From positions 310,001 to 374,000 of the forward strand of contig NZ_JOFZ01000003.1 in NCBI RefSeq assembly GCF_000721265.1: 64,000 bases of DNA, read 5' to 3'. The notes below the pieces were generated by a model. That model was not told the origin of the DNA. It did no database searches and worked only from the letters and a program-made list of their open reading frames with translations. The translations under genes were made by a program, and so were the position numbers. Of this stretch, positions 17,569 to 25,706 are shown piece after piece (the stretch's first letter is position 1; each line of letters begins with the position of its first letter). The stretch is from Streptomyces sp. NRRL F-5126. GTDB taxonomy: Bacteria > Actinomycetota > Actinomycetes > Streptomycetales > Streptomycetaceae.

Positions 17569-18039
17569 CTATTCGCTGTGCGCGAAGAGTTTGAGCACCG
17601 GTACGCCGACCTGGTGGCGCGCCCGCGACGCCCAGTCGCGGTGGAAGAACTCCTCGACGTAGTGGGGTTCGGTCAGCACGATGACCTCGTCGGCCCCCGA
17701 TTCCTCGACGGCCGACTTGAGCCGGTCGAGCGGGTGCTTCTCGACGACCTGCCCGGTGGCCTCGGTGCCCGCGCCGCGCAGGGCGGTGAGCGAGTGGGCG
17801 AGCGCCACCCGCGCCGGGTGTCTGGCCTCCTCGCCCTCCGGCTCCTCGGTCTCCTGGGAGGCCTCCTTGAGCTCGCCGTAGGCCACGTCGTCGATCGCGC
17901 GCAGCAGCACGTCGGCCTGGTCCCCGCGGGGCTGCATGAGCACCACGAAAGACACCTTCTGGTCGCCGTGGAGGGTCGTCACGAACTCCACGTCCTCGGG
18001 CGTCAGGGCCTTCTCGATCATCAGTACGCTTGTGAACAC
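17569..18039 (-). CDS. small universal-stress-like protein (often mislabelled indole-3-glycerol-phosphate synthase)
   Basis: A 156-residue acidic cytoplasmic protein. It opens with the strand-helix phrase FTSVLMIEKALTPED and ends with GADEVIVLTEPHYVEEF and VGVPVLKLFAHS, an alternating alpha/beta pattern like a universal stress protein fold. A charged linker (EASQETEEPEGEEARHP) sits in the middle. I recall Streptomyces relatives being annotated as indole-3-glycerol-phosphate synthase. However, it is far too short for that roughly 270-residue TIM barrel and has none of its catalytic motifs. The GTG start has AAGGG upstream. It precedes murC by 63 bases on the same strand. Function unknown. Confidence 0.75.
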   Translation of the reverse strand: MFTSVLMIEKALTPEDVEFVTTLHGDQKVSFVVLMQPRGDQADVLLRAIDDVAYGELKEASQETEEPEGEEARHPARVALAHSLTALRGAGTEATGQVVEKHPLDRLKSAVEESGADEVIVLTEPHYVEEFFHRDWASRARHQVGVPVLKLFAHSE

Positions 18040-18233
18040 GACAGGCGCCCTTCCGTCCGTCCTGGCGGGCCGCAGCCGCGGCCCACTGCTGAAACCATCC
18101 TTCCCCGCGCTCGCACGGGGTCGCGACTAGTCTGCCCAGCCGGGGCTAACCGGAACGAGGGATTCCGTCAGGTGGGCTCGAAAATTCGTTCCCTGCCGTA
18201 CGTCCGCCCCTCCCGCGGTACCCGGCCTTCCGG

Positions 18234-19046
18234 CTACCCCTTGCCGCCGGAGATCCACTCGGCACCGGCGCGCGCATAGCGGCAGAACAGGAAACCGCCC
18301 TCGCTCAGCAGCGACACCGGCTCGAACCGCTCGGGGACGGCGACCTCGGGCCCGCCCGCCACACGCTGCGCTGACCCCGCCGTGAGCAGCGGCGACACCG
18401 TGAGGCACAGCTCGTCGAGCAGGCGGCTCGCCACGAACTGGCCGAGCAGCCGGGGTCCGCCCTCCGTCAGCAGCCTGGTGAGGCCGCGCTCCGCCAGGGC
18501 GTCCACCGCGCGCACCGGATCCACGCCCAGGCCGTCGCCGGCGACCACCACATCGACGCCGGCCTTCTCCGCCTCCCGCATACGCTCCGGCGGCGCCGCG
18601 GCCCCCGTGAGCAGCAGCGTCGGCACGCGCGGTGCCGTGAACAGGGGCCGCGAGAAGTCGAGCGCCAGGCTCGCCGACACCACGGCGATCGCGGGCGCGG
18701 GCCCCTGGCCCGAGGCGGCGCGGCGCGCCGCGAACGCCTCCCTGGCCCGCGCGGGCCGGTAGTCCACCTGCCGCACGGTCTCCGCGCCGACCACGACGAC
18801 ATCGGCGAGCGCGCGCAGTACCCCGAAGATCCGCATGTCGCCGTCGGACGAGATCGTCTGCGAACGGCCCTCGTGCTGGGCCGCCCCGTCCAGCGTCGAC
18901 ACCATGTTCGCCCGCAGCCAGGGCCGATCGGCCGCCTGGGCCGGGTACGCGTAGGCGTGGGCCAGCTCCTCCAGCGTCCACGCGCGGTCGCCTCCGGGCG
19001 GCGGCCCCTCGGGTGTCAGATCGGTCACAGGGAACAGGCGTCGCAT
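18234..19046 (-). CDS. RibD C-terminal/dihydrofolate-reductase-like pyrimidine reductase
   Basis: A 270-residue NADPH-dependent reductase of the RibD C-terminal fold. RPWLRANMVSTLDGAAQHEGRSQTIS carries the substrate-loop STLDG motif (read in two pieces: RPWLRANMVSTLDG and SQTIS). ADVVVVGAETVRQVDYRP is the nucleotide-binding strand, and LTRLLTEGGPRLLGQF is the conserved TEGG phrase. It lacks the deaminase half of a full RibD. A role in riboflavin or another pteridine-like pathway is inferred, and no rib gene is nearby. The ATG at 19046 is only 37 bases from the divergent zapE start, leaving room for only very short leaders. Confidence 0.85.
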   Translation of the reverse strand: MRRLFPVTDLTPEGPPPGGDRAWTLEELAHAYAYPAQAADRPWLRANMVSTLDGAAQHEGRSQTISSDGDMRIFGVLRALADVVVVGAETVRQVDYRPARAREAFAARRAASGQGPAPAIAVVSASLALDFSRPLFTAPRVPTLLLTGAAAPPERMREAEKAGVDVVVAGDGLGVDPVRAVDALAERGLTRLLTEGGPRLLGQFVASRLLDELCLTVSPLLTAGSAQRVAGGPEVAVPERFEPVSLLSEGGFLFCRYARAGAEWISGGKG

Positions 19047-19083
19047 GCGAAGCAGTCTGGTCAAACTCCTAGAGTTGAGCAAT

Positions 19084-20166
19084 GTGACCTCCTCGACCGC
19101 CGCGGCAGGCGGCTCCACCACCGCCGCCCCGCTCTCCCTGTGCGCACGCGAACCCCGGGTACCCGCCGACCGGCTGGTGGCCGAGATGGTGCCGCCGCCG
19201 CGCTTCGACTCCGTGCGCTTCGGCACGTACGTGCCCGACCCCGCGCAGCCCAGCCAGGCCGAGGCGGTCGAGGTGCTGCGCGCCTTCGCCGCGGGGATCG
19301 GCGACGACGGCGGGGCGGCGGGGGGCAGGCGCCGCTGGTTCGCCCGCAGGCCCGCCGAGCAGGCAGGGCCGCGCGGGGTCTACCTGGACGGCGGCTACGG
19401 CGTCGGCAAGACCCACCTGCTCGCCTCGCTCTGGCACGCGGCGCCCGCACCGGCCGACCGCAAGGCGTTCGGCACGTTCGTTGAGCTGACGAACCTGGTG
19501 GGCGCCCTCGGCTTCCAGCAGACCGTCCGCACGCTCAGCGGCCACCGGCTGCTGTGCATCGACGAGTTCGAGCTCGACGACCCGGGCGACACCGTCCTCG
19601 TCTCCACGCTGCTCGGCAAGCTGGTCGAGGCGGGCGTGGCGCTCGCCGCGACCTCCAACACGCTGCCCGGCAAGCTCGGCGAGGGGCGGTTCGCCGCGGT
19701 CGACTTCCTCCGCGAGATCCAGGGCCTGTCCGCACACTTCAGGCCGGTGCGCATCGACGGCGACGACTACCGCCACCGCGGGCTCCCCGAGGCGCCGCGA
19801 CCGTACCCGGCGGAGCGTGTCACCGCCGCGGCGGGGGCCATCGCAGGCGCGAGCCTCGACGCGTTCCCCGATCTGCTCGACCACCTGGCCACGGTCCACC
19901 CGAGCCGGTACGGGGCGCTGACCGACGGGCTGCGCGCGGTCTGCCTGACGGACGTGCGCCCGGTGGGCGACCAGTCGAGGGCGCTGCGGCTCGTCGTGCT
20001 CGCCGACCGGCTCTACGACCGGGAGATACCGGTCCTGGCGTCGGGCGTACCGTTCGACCGGCTGTTCGGAGAGGAGATGCTGAACGGCGGCTACCGCAAG
20101 AAGTACTTCCGCGCCATCTCCCGGCTCACCGCACTGGCCAGGGAGGCGGAGGGGTTGATCGGGTAG
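19084..20166 (+). CDS. zapE: ZapE/AFG1-like ATPase
   Basis: AFG1-type AAA ATPase of 360 aa. In proteobacteria ZapE binds the division ring; in mitochondria the relative acts in protein quality control. GGYGVGKTHLLASL near residue 103 is Walker A and LLCIDEFELDD is Walker B. ATSNTLPGKLGEGRF is the sensor region and the C-terminal GGYRKKYFRAISRLT is diagnostic of the family. I preferred the GTG at 19084 (start VTSSTAAAGG) to the ATG at 19045, which would overlap the divergent gene. TAGAGT at 19070-19075 could be a -10 box giving an essentially leaderless mRNA. Confidence 0.9.
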   Translation: MTSSTAAAGGSTTAAPLSLCAREPRVPADRLVAEMVPPPRFDSVRFGTYVPDPAQPSQAEAVEVLRAFAAGIGDDGGAAGGRRRWFARRPAEQAGPRGVYLDGGYGVGKTHLLASLWHAAPAPADRKAFGTFVELTNLVGALGFQQTVRTLSGHRLLCIDEFELDDPGDTVLVSTLLGKLVEAGVALAATSNTLPGKLGEGRFAAVDFLREIQGLSAHFRPVRIDGDDYRHRGLPEAPRPYPAERVTAAAGAIAGASLDAFPDLLDHLATVHPSRYGALTDGLRAVCLTDVRPVGDQSRALRLVVLADRLYDREIPVLASGVPFDRLFGEEMLNGGYRKKYFRAISRLTALAREAEGLIG

Positions 20167-20241
20167 GTTCCGGCACCGGATAGGTTCTGAAGCCGTACGT
20201 AACCGATCGGAGCCGTACGCAACCAGAGAAAGGGATCCACC

Positions 20242-20667
20242 ATGGCCACCACGCGCCAGGCACACACCGTCTGGGAGGGCAACCTCCCCAAGGGTGCAGG
20301 GAACGTCACCTTCGACTCCTCCGGCATTCCCCAGCAGGCGGTCACCTGGGCCTCCCGCGCGGAGGAGGCGAACGGCAAGACCAGCCCGGAGGAGCTGATC
20401 GCCGCCGCCCACTCCAGCTGCTTCTCGATGGCGCTGTCGAACGGCCTCGACAAGGCCGGCACCCCGCCGACCAAGCTCACCACGCAGGCCGAGGTCACCT
20501 TCCAGCCCGGCACCGGCATCACCGGCGTGCACCTCACCGTGCAGGGCGAGGTCCCCGGTCTCGACGAGGCCGGCTTCGTGAAGGCCGCCGAGGACGCCAA
20601 GGCCAACTGCCCGGTGAGCCAGGCGCTCTCCGGCACGACGATCACGCTGAGCGCGTCGCTCGCCTGA
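20242..20667 (+). CDS. OsmC family peroxiredoxin
   Basis: A 141-residue thiol peroxidase that reduces organic hydroperoxides. The two redox cysteines are at C60 in AAAHSSCFSMAL and C123 in AKANCPVSQAL, the correct OsmC spacing. The catalytic arginine/glutamate region NGKTSPEELIAAAH precedes the first. The ATG at 20242 follows AAAGGGA. It lies 75 bases after zapE on the same strand but with its own leader containing a near-repeat of CCGTACGTAACCG/CCGTACGCAACC. A hairpin follows the stop. Confidence 0.93.
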   Translation: MATTRQAHTVWEGNLPKGAGNVTFDSSGIPQQAVTWASRAEEANGKTSPEELIAAAHSSCFSMALSNGLDKAGTPPTKLTTQAEVTFQPGTGITGVHLTVQGEVPGLDEAGFVKAAEDAKANCPVSQALSGTTITLSASLA

Positions 20668-20679
20668 TCACGTCGGGCC

Positions 20680-20710
20680 GGCCCCGCGCGGGCACCGCCC
20701 GTGCGGGGTC
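20680..20710. terminator. bidirectional terminator between OsmC and zinc-ribbon genes
   Basis: Arms at 20680-20693 and 20697-20710 pair at 12 of 14 positions, with the other two able to wobble on one strand, around a three-base loop. It sits 12 bases after the OsmC stop and touches the stop of the convergent zinc-ribbon gene, so it can serve both. Confidence 0.6.
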
Positions 20711-20861
20711 AGCCCGAACAGGCCTGGCGCTGGGCCTCCTGCCACTCGCAGACGGGGCAGTACGTGGCGCCCCTGGTGGACTCCGGGTACTCGCTCGGCT
20801 CCCCGCACAGCACGCAGTCCGCACGGGCCTCGGTTCTCGTGGCGTCGGTGGCGTCGGTCAT
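20709..20861 (-). CDS. small zinc-ribbon protein (50 aa)
   Basis: A 50-codon reading frame with ATG at 20861 and TGA at 20709. The product starts MTDATDATRTEARADC and contains CVLCGEPSEYP followed by YCPVCEWQEAQRQACSG. Two CxxC pairs spaced 15 residues apart form a convincing four-cysteine zinc ribbon. It follows the AIM24 gene by 28 bases on the same strand, so the two are probably co-transcribed. Function unknown; small ribbons of this kind often mediate protein or nucleic-acid contacts. Confidence 0.75.
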   Translation of the reverse strand: MTDATDATRTEARADCVLCGEPSEYPESTRGATYCPVCEWQEAQRQACSG

Positions 20862-20889
20862 GCCGCCCACGCTACGCCCGCTCACGCAC

Positions 20890-21567
20890 TCAGTGGGCGC
20901 CGCTCTGCGCGGGGGTCGCCTCGCTCGGCCTGACGATGACGAAGCCCTCGCCGCGGAGCATGAGCTGGACGGCCTCGCCCGAGCCGCCGCGGATCATCGA
21001 GCCGACGGACTGCGAGCGGTGCAGCGTCGTCTCGAGCTGGGCGCTCCAGCCGACGACCGCGTCCGTGTCCACGTACACGGGCTGCTGCGTGGTGACGGGG
21101 ATGACGATCGGGTTGCCCTCGCAGATCACGGCGAGCTTGCCGTAGCCGGTGAACAGGCTGTTGAAGAGGCCACCGCCGGTCATGCCCGCGCCCTTGACCA
21201 TCTTGATCTCGTAGCTGAGGGTCGGGTCGAAGCACAGGACGTTGCGGCCGTTTATGGTCAGGGCGTCGCCCTGCTCGATCTCGACGATGAAGCAGTTCGC
21301 CGCCTCGTGCGCGAACCACGCCTCACCCTGGCCCCTGACCGCCATGAGCGGCAGCCCCTCGCCGGTGATGGCGCGCTTGAGCATGCCGCCGACGCCCTGG
21401 CCCTTGCGTTCGAACTGGAGGTTGCCGCGGAAGGCGATCATGGCCCCTTGGCGCGCGTGCATCTCACCGTTGACGACGTACTTGACCGACTTGGCGTTCT
21501 GGAGGGTCATTCCGGGTGCGGCGGGCTGCTGGGCGAGGTGCTCGGTGGCGAAGAGGTCGCTTTTCAT
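20890..21567 (-). CDS. AIM24 family protein
   Basis: A 225-residue beta-rich protein of the AIM24/TIGR00266 family (double-stranded beta-helix). GEMHARQGAMIAFRGNLQFE, LMAVRGQGEAWFAHEA and the glycine-rich KGAGMTGGGLFNSLFTG are typical. The yeast relative is mitochondrial; the bacterial role is undefined. The ATG at 21567 begins MKSDLFATEHL. The frame is open far upstream but only as an antisense shadow of the divergent gene. The small zinc-ribbon gene follows 28 bases later. Confidence 0.88.
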   Translation of the reverse strand: MKSDLFATEHLAQQPAAPGMTLQNAKSVKYVVNGEMHARQGAMIAFRGNLQFERKGQGVGGMLKRAITGEGLPLMAVRGQGEAWFAHEAANCFIVEIEQGDALTINGRNVLCFDPTLSYEIKMVKGAGMTGGGLFNSLFTGYGKLAVICEGNPIVIPVTTQQPVYVDTDAVVGWSAQLETTLHRSQSVGSMIRGGSGEAVQLMLRGEGFVIVRPSEATPAQSGAH

Positions 21568-21627
21568 GCACGCATACTCACCCGGAGGCATGGATTCCGC
21601 CAAGAAGCGACCTGAGAGACTTGCGCG

Positions 21628-22359
21628 GTGACCACAGAGCCGAACGACACACCGCGCGACGACCCGAAGGACGAGGCCCCGCAGTTCGTCCTGCCGCTGG
21701 TGCTGCGACTGGAACGGACGGCACCGCCGTCCCGCACGGACGCGCTGGAGACGGCGGCGCGCGCCGTGCTGACGATTCTCTCCGACGAGCGGTCGCTCGG
21801 CGGGGGCGAGTGGGCCGCCCGCATGCGCGACTGGCAGGACGCGCGCATCAGGAAGGTGGTGCGCAGGGCGCGCGGCGCGGAGTGGCGCAGGGCCGCGGCA
21901 CTGCCCGGCGTCACGGTGACCGGCACGTGCGCCGAGAGCCCCGCCGAGGTGCGGGTGCACCCGCCTGTTCCGCTGGACGGCTGGCCGAAGGACCTCGCGC
22001 GCCTCCAGGTCTCGGGCACGGAGCTGCCCGAGGCCGCAAAACCGCCCGCGCCGCCGGCCCCCGGCGTGGCGGTGCTCTGGTTCAACCCCGACCTGGAGAT
22101 GTCCGCGGGCAAGGCGTGCGCCCAGGCGGGGCACGGTGCGCAGCTGGCCTGGTGGGCGCTGCCCGAGGCGGACAGGAAGGCATGGCGCGAGAGCGGCTTC
22201 ACGCTGGCCGCGCGAGTCGCCTCGCGCGAGAGGTGGCGGGACCTGCAACCGAGCGGGCTGCCCGTGGTCGAGGATGCCGGTTTCACGGAGATCGCCCCGG
22301 GCAGCGCGACGGTGATCGCCGACCACCCGGCCCTGAGGGCCGCGGCACGCGGGGCCTGA
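21628..22359 (+). CDS. peptidyl-tRNA hydrolase PTH2 family protein
   Basis: A 243-residue protein whose C-terminal 110 residues match the archaeal/eukaryotic PTH2 fold: VAVLWFNPDLEMSAGKACAQ followed by AGHGAQLAWWALPEADRKAW, with the conserved K-xx-AQ-xx-H substrate-binding residues. PTH2 enzymes cleave peptidyl-tRNA so tRNA can be reused. The N-terminal half (about 1-120) is an added domain without a clear match. The start is GTG at 21628, 60 bases from the divergent AIM24 start. Bacteria normally rely on Pth1, so this is an extra or specialised enzyme. Confidence 0.85.
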   Translation: MTTEPNDTPRDDPKDEAPQFVLPLVLRLERTAPPSRTDALETAARAVLTILSDERSLGGGEWAARMRDWQDARIRKVVRRARGAEWRRAAALPGVTVTGTCAESPAEVRVHPPVPLDGWPKDLARLQVSGTELPEAAKPPAPPAPGVAVLWFNPDLEMSAGKACAQAGHGAQLAWWALPEADRKAWRESGFTLAARVASRERWRDLQPSGLPVVEDAGFTEIAPGSATVIADHPALRAAARGA

Positions 22360-22377
22360 GGCGGCCGCCCGCGGTCG

Positions 22378-22890
22378 CTACGGCGTGCACACGCCGGTGG
22401 CGGTGCCGGTCTTCGCGGTGCGGTGGACGGTCACCTTGACCACGTGCGGACTCGTTGCCTCCGCCGCGCTCACCGCGTCGGCGGCCGTGCACACCAATTG
22501 GCGCATGGCGGGCCGGGACGCCCAGTATCCGGCGGGTGCGAACGCCTGGGCCGAATCCGTCCCGCGGGCCGTGACGACAGCGGGCAGGTGAGGGGCGTAG
22601 CTGATCAGGCCACGGGCGCGTTCGGCGGTGTCGGGTCCCTGGGCGAGCTGCCGCAGGGCCGCCCCGACGGGGTCGGGGCCGCGGTAGGGGCGCGAGACGC
22701 GTTCGAGTCCCTGGGACGAGTAGAAGTAGACGTGGACGGCGGCTGCGGGACGGCTGGGCGCGACATGCGCGGCCACGGCCGGTGATCCGGCCGGCGCCGG
22801 ACCCGCGTCGCCGACGGAGCACGCGCTCAGGGGCCCCAGGAGCAGCAGCGCGGCTACGGTGGCCGGCAGGCCTGCACGGTGGTGTTTCAT
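22378..22890 (-). CDS. GerMN-like lipoprotein B
   Basis: A 170-residue exported lipoprotein. The signal peptide ends in the lipobox LSAC (C24), followed by a short Ala/Pro linker. A GerMN-like domain begins at VHVYFYSSQGLERVSRP and includes ALRQLAQGPDTAERARGL and MRQLVCTAADAV. It ends with GVCTP, so two cysteines could form a disulfide outside the membrane. It is a clear paralogue of the lipoprotein encoded at 25050. The ATG overlaps the kinase stop (ATGA), so it is coupled to the two-component genes. In MtrAB-LpqB a GerMN lipoprotein influences the sensor kinase, which suggests a similar role here. Confidence 0.82.
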   Translation of the reverse strand: MKHHRAGLPATVAALLLLGPLSACSVGDAGPAPAGSPAVAAHVAPSRPAAAVHVYFYSSQGLERVSRPYRGPDPVGAALRQLAQGPDTAERARGLISYAPHLPAVVTARGTDSAQAFAPAGYWASRPAMRQLVCTAADAVSAAEATSPHVVKVTVHRTAKTGTATGVCTP

Positions 22891-24323
22891 CGCGGCTCGC
22901 GCGGCATCGTGAAGGTGAACACCGCTCCTCCTTCCGGTGCGTTGGCCGCGGTGAGGGTGCCGCCGTGCAGGCGGGCGTTCTCCGCGGCTATGGCCAGTCC
23001 GAGGCCGCTGCCTCCGCTGCGCGTGCGGGCACCGTCCCCCTTGGTGAAGCGGTCGAAGACGTGCGGCAGTACCTCGCGGGGGATGCCGGGGCCGTCGTCG
23101 CGGACGGTGATCGCGATGGTGCCGGACGACTCGTGGGCGTGGATGCTCACCCGCGCGCGCGGACCGCCGTGGCGCAGGGCGTTGCCGACGAGGTTGGCGA
23201 GGACGACGTCGACGCGGCGCGGATCGAGGCGGACGCGCAGCCCCTCGGGGGTGTCGACGTCCACCCGGCCCTGCCAGTGCCGCAGAGCGAGTGTCTTGCG
23301 GACGAGTTCGCCGACGTCGATCTCGTCGGTGTTGAGCCGGGCGGCGCCCGCGTCGAACCGGGAGATCTCCATCAAATCCTCGACCATGTGGGCGAGTTTG
23401 CGTGTCTCGCCGGCCACCAGGCTGAGGGCCTCCGCGGTCTCCGGTGCGAGGTGGCCGGACGCGGCGTCGTGGTCGACGATGCCTGTGACGGCGGTCATCG
23501 CGGCGAGCGGGGTGCGCAGTTCGTGGGAGACGTCGGCGGCGAACCGGCGTGCCTTGGCCTCCATGCCGCGCAAGGCGGCGGCGTCGGCCTGCAGCGTCGC
23601 GGCCATGGCGTTGAAGGTGCGGCCCAGTTCGGCGATCTCGTCGTGGCCGGTGACGTCGATGCGGGTGGAGAGGGCGCCGGTGGCCATGGTCTCGGCGGCC
23701 GCGCGCAGCCTGCTGACCGGGCGCAGGAAGCGGCGGGCGGCCAGCAGGGCGAGCACGGCGGAGGCGGCGACGACGGGCAGGACGCCGGCCCGGGCGGCGG
23801 CGATCAGCGAGGCGACGTCCTGCTGCTGGGGTTCGAGGGAGAAGGCCGCATAGACGACGAGGCCCGAGGGCGTCTGCGGGTGGCCGGCGGAGGTGACGGG
23901 CAGGGCGATGGCGAGGCGGGGCCGCCCGTCGTCGTGGAAGCGCTGCGTCAGCGCCGTGCTGGCCGATGCCGCGGCTGCACGCAGGTGGGCCGGCAGTACG
24001 GGGGCGGGGTCGTGGGCGGCCGTCGGCGGGCCGCCGCGGTAGGCGGCGGCGGTGCGCCAGTCGCGGGCGCCGCCCGCACGGTCGAGTTGCACGACGAGAT
24101 CGTGCAGGTCGGACGCGGCGGGCCGGGCAGGCAGGTCGGGGACGAGTGAGTCGACCTGGGCCCGCAGGTCGTGCACGGCGCTGTCCTGGGCGCGCCCGAC
24201 TATCGCGTCGCGCGCCTTGTGGAAGGTCAGGGCGGCCGTGGTCAGCGCGGAGAGCGCGGAGAGCAGGACGAAGGTGACGACCAGCCGGGTGCGCAGGCCG
24301 TGCGGCAGGAGCCGGCGCTTCAC
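22887..24323 (-). CDS. HAMP-domain sensor histidine kinase
   Basis: Membrane sensor kinase of 478 aa. A first membrane helix (about 12-33) and an extracytoplasmic sensor of roughly 140 residues are followed by a second helix near VLPVVAASAVLALLAARRFL. A HAMP linker comes next, then the H-box VSHELRTPLAAM. The N-box NLVGNALRHGG and the G-boxes DDGPGIP and GSGLGLAIAAEN follow. The GTG start overlaps the response-regulator stop (GTGA). The kinase is flanked by two GerMN-like lipoprotein genes in the same transcription direction, suggesting an envelope signal. The stimulus is unknown. Confidence 0.93.
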   Translation of the reverse strand: MKRRLLPHGLRTRLVVTFVLLSALSALTTAALTFHKARDAIVGRAQDSAVHDLRAQVDSLVPDLPARPAASDLHDLVVQLDRAGGARDWRTAAAYRGGPPTAAHDPAPVLPAHLRAAAASASTALTQRFHDDGRPRLAIALPVTSAGHPQTPSGLVVYAAFSLEPQQQDVASLIAAARAGVLPVVAASAVLALLAARRFLRPVSRLRAAAETMATGALSTRIDVTGHDEIAELGRTFNAMAATLQADAAALRGMEAKARRFAADVSHELRTPLAAMTAVTGIVDHDAASGHLAPETAEALSLVAGETRKLAHMVEDLMEISRFDAGAARLNTDEIDVGELVRKTLALRHWQGRVDVDTPEGLRVRLDPRRVDVVLANLVGNALRHGGPRARVSIHAHESSGTIAITVRDDGPGIPREVLPHVFDRFTKGDGARTRSGGSGLGLAIAAENARLHGGTLTAANAPEGGAVFTFTMPREPR

Positions 24324-25012
24324 AGCGGGCCGAAGCGGTAGCCGAAGCCCCGCACTGTCTGGACGTAGTGCGGCCGGCGCGGGTCGTCCTCGATCTTGGC
24401 CCGCAGGCGCATCACGCACGCGTCGACGAGCCTGAAGTCGCCGTAGTAGCTGTGCTCCCAGACCTCTTCGAGCAGCTGCTGGCGGCCGAAGGTCCGCTCG
24501 GGCCAGGCCGACAGGAACAACAGCAGCTTGAGCTCCGAGGGCGCGAGCGCGAGGTCCTCACCGCGCTTGCGTACGCTCAGGGCCGCGCGGTCGATCTCCA
24601 GGTCCGCGTAGGTGGCGCGCTCGTCGCCCGCCCGGGCATCGGGCTGTGAGGGGGCCAGGCGGCGCAGGACGGCGCGCATGCGGGCTTCGATGACCTCGTC
24701 GCTCGCGGGTTTGACGATGTAGTCGTCGGCGCCCGCCTCCAGGCCGACGACCACGTCGATGTCGTCGCTGCGTGCCGAGAGGACGACGATGGGCACCTGA
24801 CTGGTTCCGCGGACACGCCGGCAGACCTCGAGGCCGCTCATGCCGGGCAGCATCAGGTCGAGCAGCACGATGTCCGGCGGCGCGGCGGCGAGCGCCTCCA
24901 GACCGTCCTCCCCCGTGCCGACCGCCTCCGTCTCGTGGCCGCGGCGGTGCAGCCCGAGCGTGACGCCCCTGCGGACGGCGGGGTCGTCCTCGATCAGCAG
25001 GACTCGTGCCAT
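24320..25012 (-). CDS. OmpR/PhoB-family response regulator
   Basis: DNA-binding regulator of 230 aa. The receiver begins MARVLLIEDDPAVRR, with the acidic pair at the start. The phosphorylated aspartate lies in IVLLDLMLPGMSG, the switch serine in IVVLSARSD and the lysine in YIVKPAS. The C-terminal winged helix includes LAPSELKLLLFLSAWP and VDACVMRLRAKIEDDPRRPHY (residues of the recognition helix). I chose the ATG at 25012 rather than an upstream GTG at 25042. The stop overlaps the kinase start, forming a standard regulator-kinase pair. Confidence 0.94.
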   Translation of the reverse strand: MARVLLIEDDPAVRRGVTLGLHRRGHETEAVGTGEDGLEALAAAPPDIVLLDLMLPGMSGLEVCRRVRGTSQVPIVVLSARSDDIDVVVGLEAGADDYIVKPASDEVIEARMRAVLRRLAPSQPDARAGDERATYADLEIDRAALSVRKRGEDLALAPSELKLLLFLSAWPERTFGRQQLLEEVWEHSYYGDFRLVDACVMRLRAKIEDDPRRPHYVQTVRGFGYRFGPL

Positions 25013-25049
25013 GGGTGCTGCCTCGCTTTCGTCGTACTCCACCGGTGCG

Positions 25050-25619
25050 TCAGCGCGCCCGGCCGCCGGTGTTCAGCGGGGCGGCGGCGCCGCTTCCGTC
25101 GCACAGCACGGGCCAGGCCTCCCCCCGCAGACCTGATTCGTGGATCCGCACGACCACGTCCTGCGGCCGCTCGCCGCCGGGGATGCCCGGCGCGGCGGCC
25201 GCCGTGCACACGAGCTGGCTGACCGCCGTCCTGTCCAGCTCCGAGACCAGCCACGGCAGGTACAGGTCGACCGCTCCCCGCGACGCCCGGGCCCTGACCC
25301 GGTGAGCGCCCGAGGGCAGTGCGGTGACCAGGCCTCGTGCGCGCTCCGACGGTGCGGGTCCGGCCAGGAGCTCGTCGAGGGCACCCTGTGGCCCGGCGCC
25401 CTCCGGCGCGGTACGGGCGACGGGCCATATGCCGCGTGACGTGAGGAAATACACGCGGAACACATGCGCCTGCGCCTCGACCCGCTGCCCCCGGGCCGGC
25501 GCGCCTGCCCTGCTGGGTCCTGTGGCGGTGACGCCGCAGCCGGCGAGCAGCGCGGCCGCCAGGACCCACACGGCGGGGGCCGCCGGGATCCGCGGCCCGT
25601 GCCACGGAAGGTGTCTCAC
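25050..25619 (-). CDS. GerMN-like lipoprotein A
   Basis: A 189-residue lipoprotein with a signal peptide ending in LLAGC (C28). Its domain repeats the pattern of the lipoprotein at 22378: HVFRVYFLTSRGIWPVAR, LDELLAGPAPSERARGL, VSQLVCTAAAAPG and a second cysteine in PVLCDGSG. The two share the VYF-TS-G, GP-ERARGL and QLVCTAA motifs and are evidently paralogues. The GTG at 25619 is preceded by AAGGAGG at an ideal distance, favouring it over an upstream ATG. The response-regulator gene follows 37 bases after the stop. The role is inferred to be signal input or envelope protection linked to the kinase. Confidence 0.82.
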   Translation of the reverse strand: MRHLPWHGPRIPAAPAVWVLAAALLAGCGVTATGPSRAGAPARGQRVEAQAHVFRVYFLTSRGIWPVARTAPEGAGPQGALDELLAGPAPSERARGLVTALPSGAHRVRARASRGAVDLYLPWLVSELDRTAVSQLVCTAAAAPGIPGGERPQDVVVRIHESGLRGEAWPVLCDGSGAAAPLNTGGRAR

Positions 25620-25706
25620 GCACCCGCCCTCCTTTGCCGCGCCCCTCGCCACGCGTCTGCCGCGCGGCTGTCCGCTCTCCGCTGTCCTGGAGGTGCCGAG
25701 CGGGGC

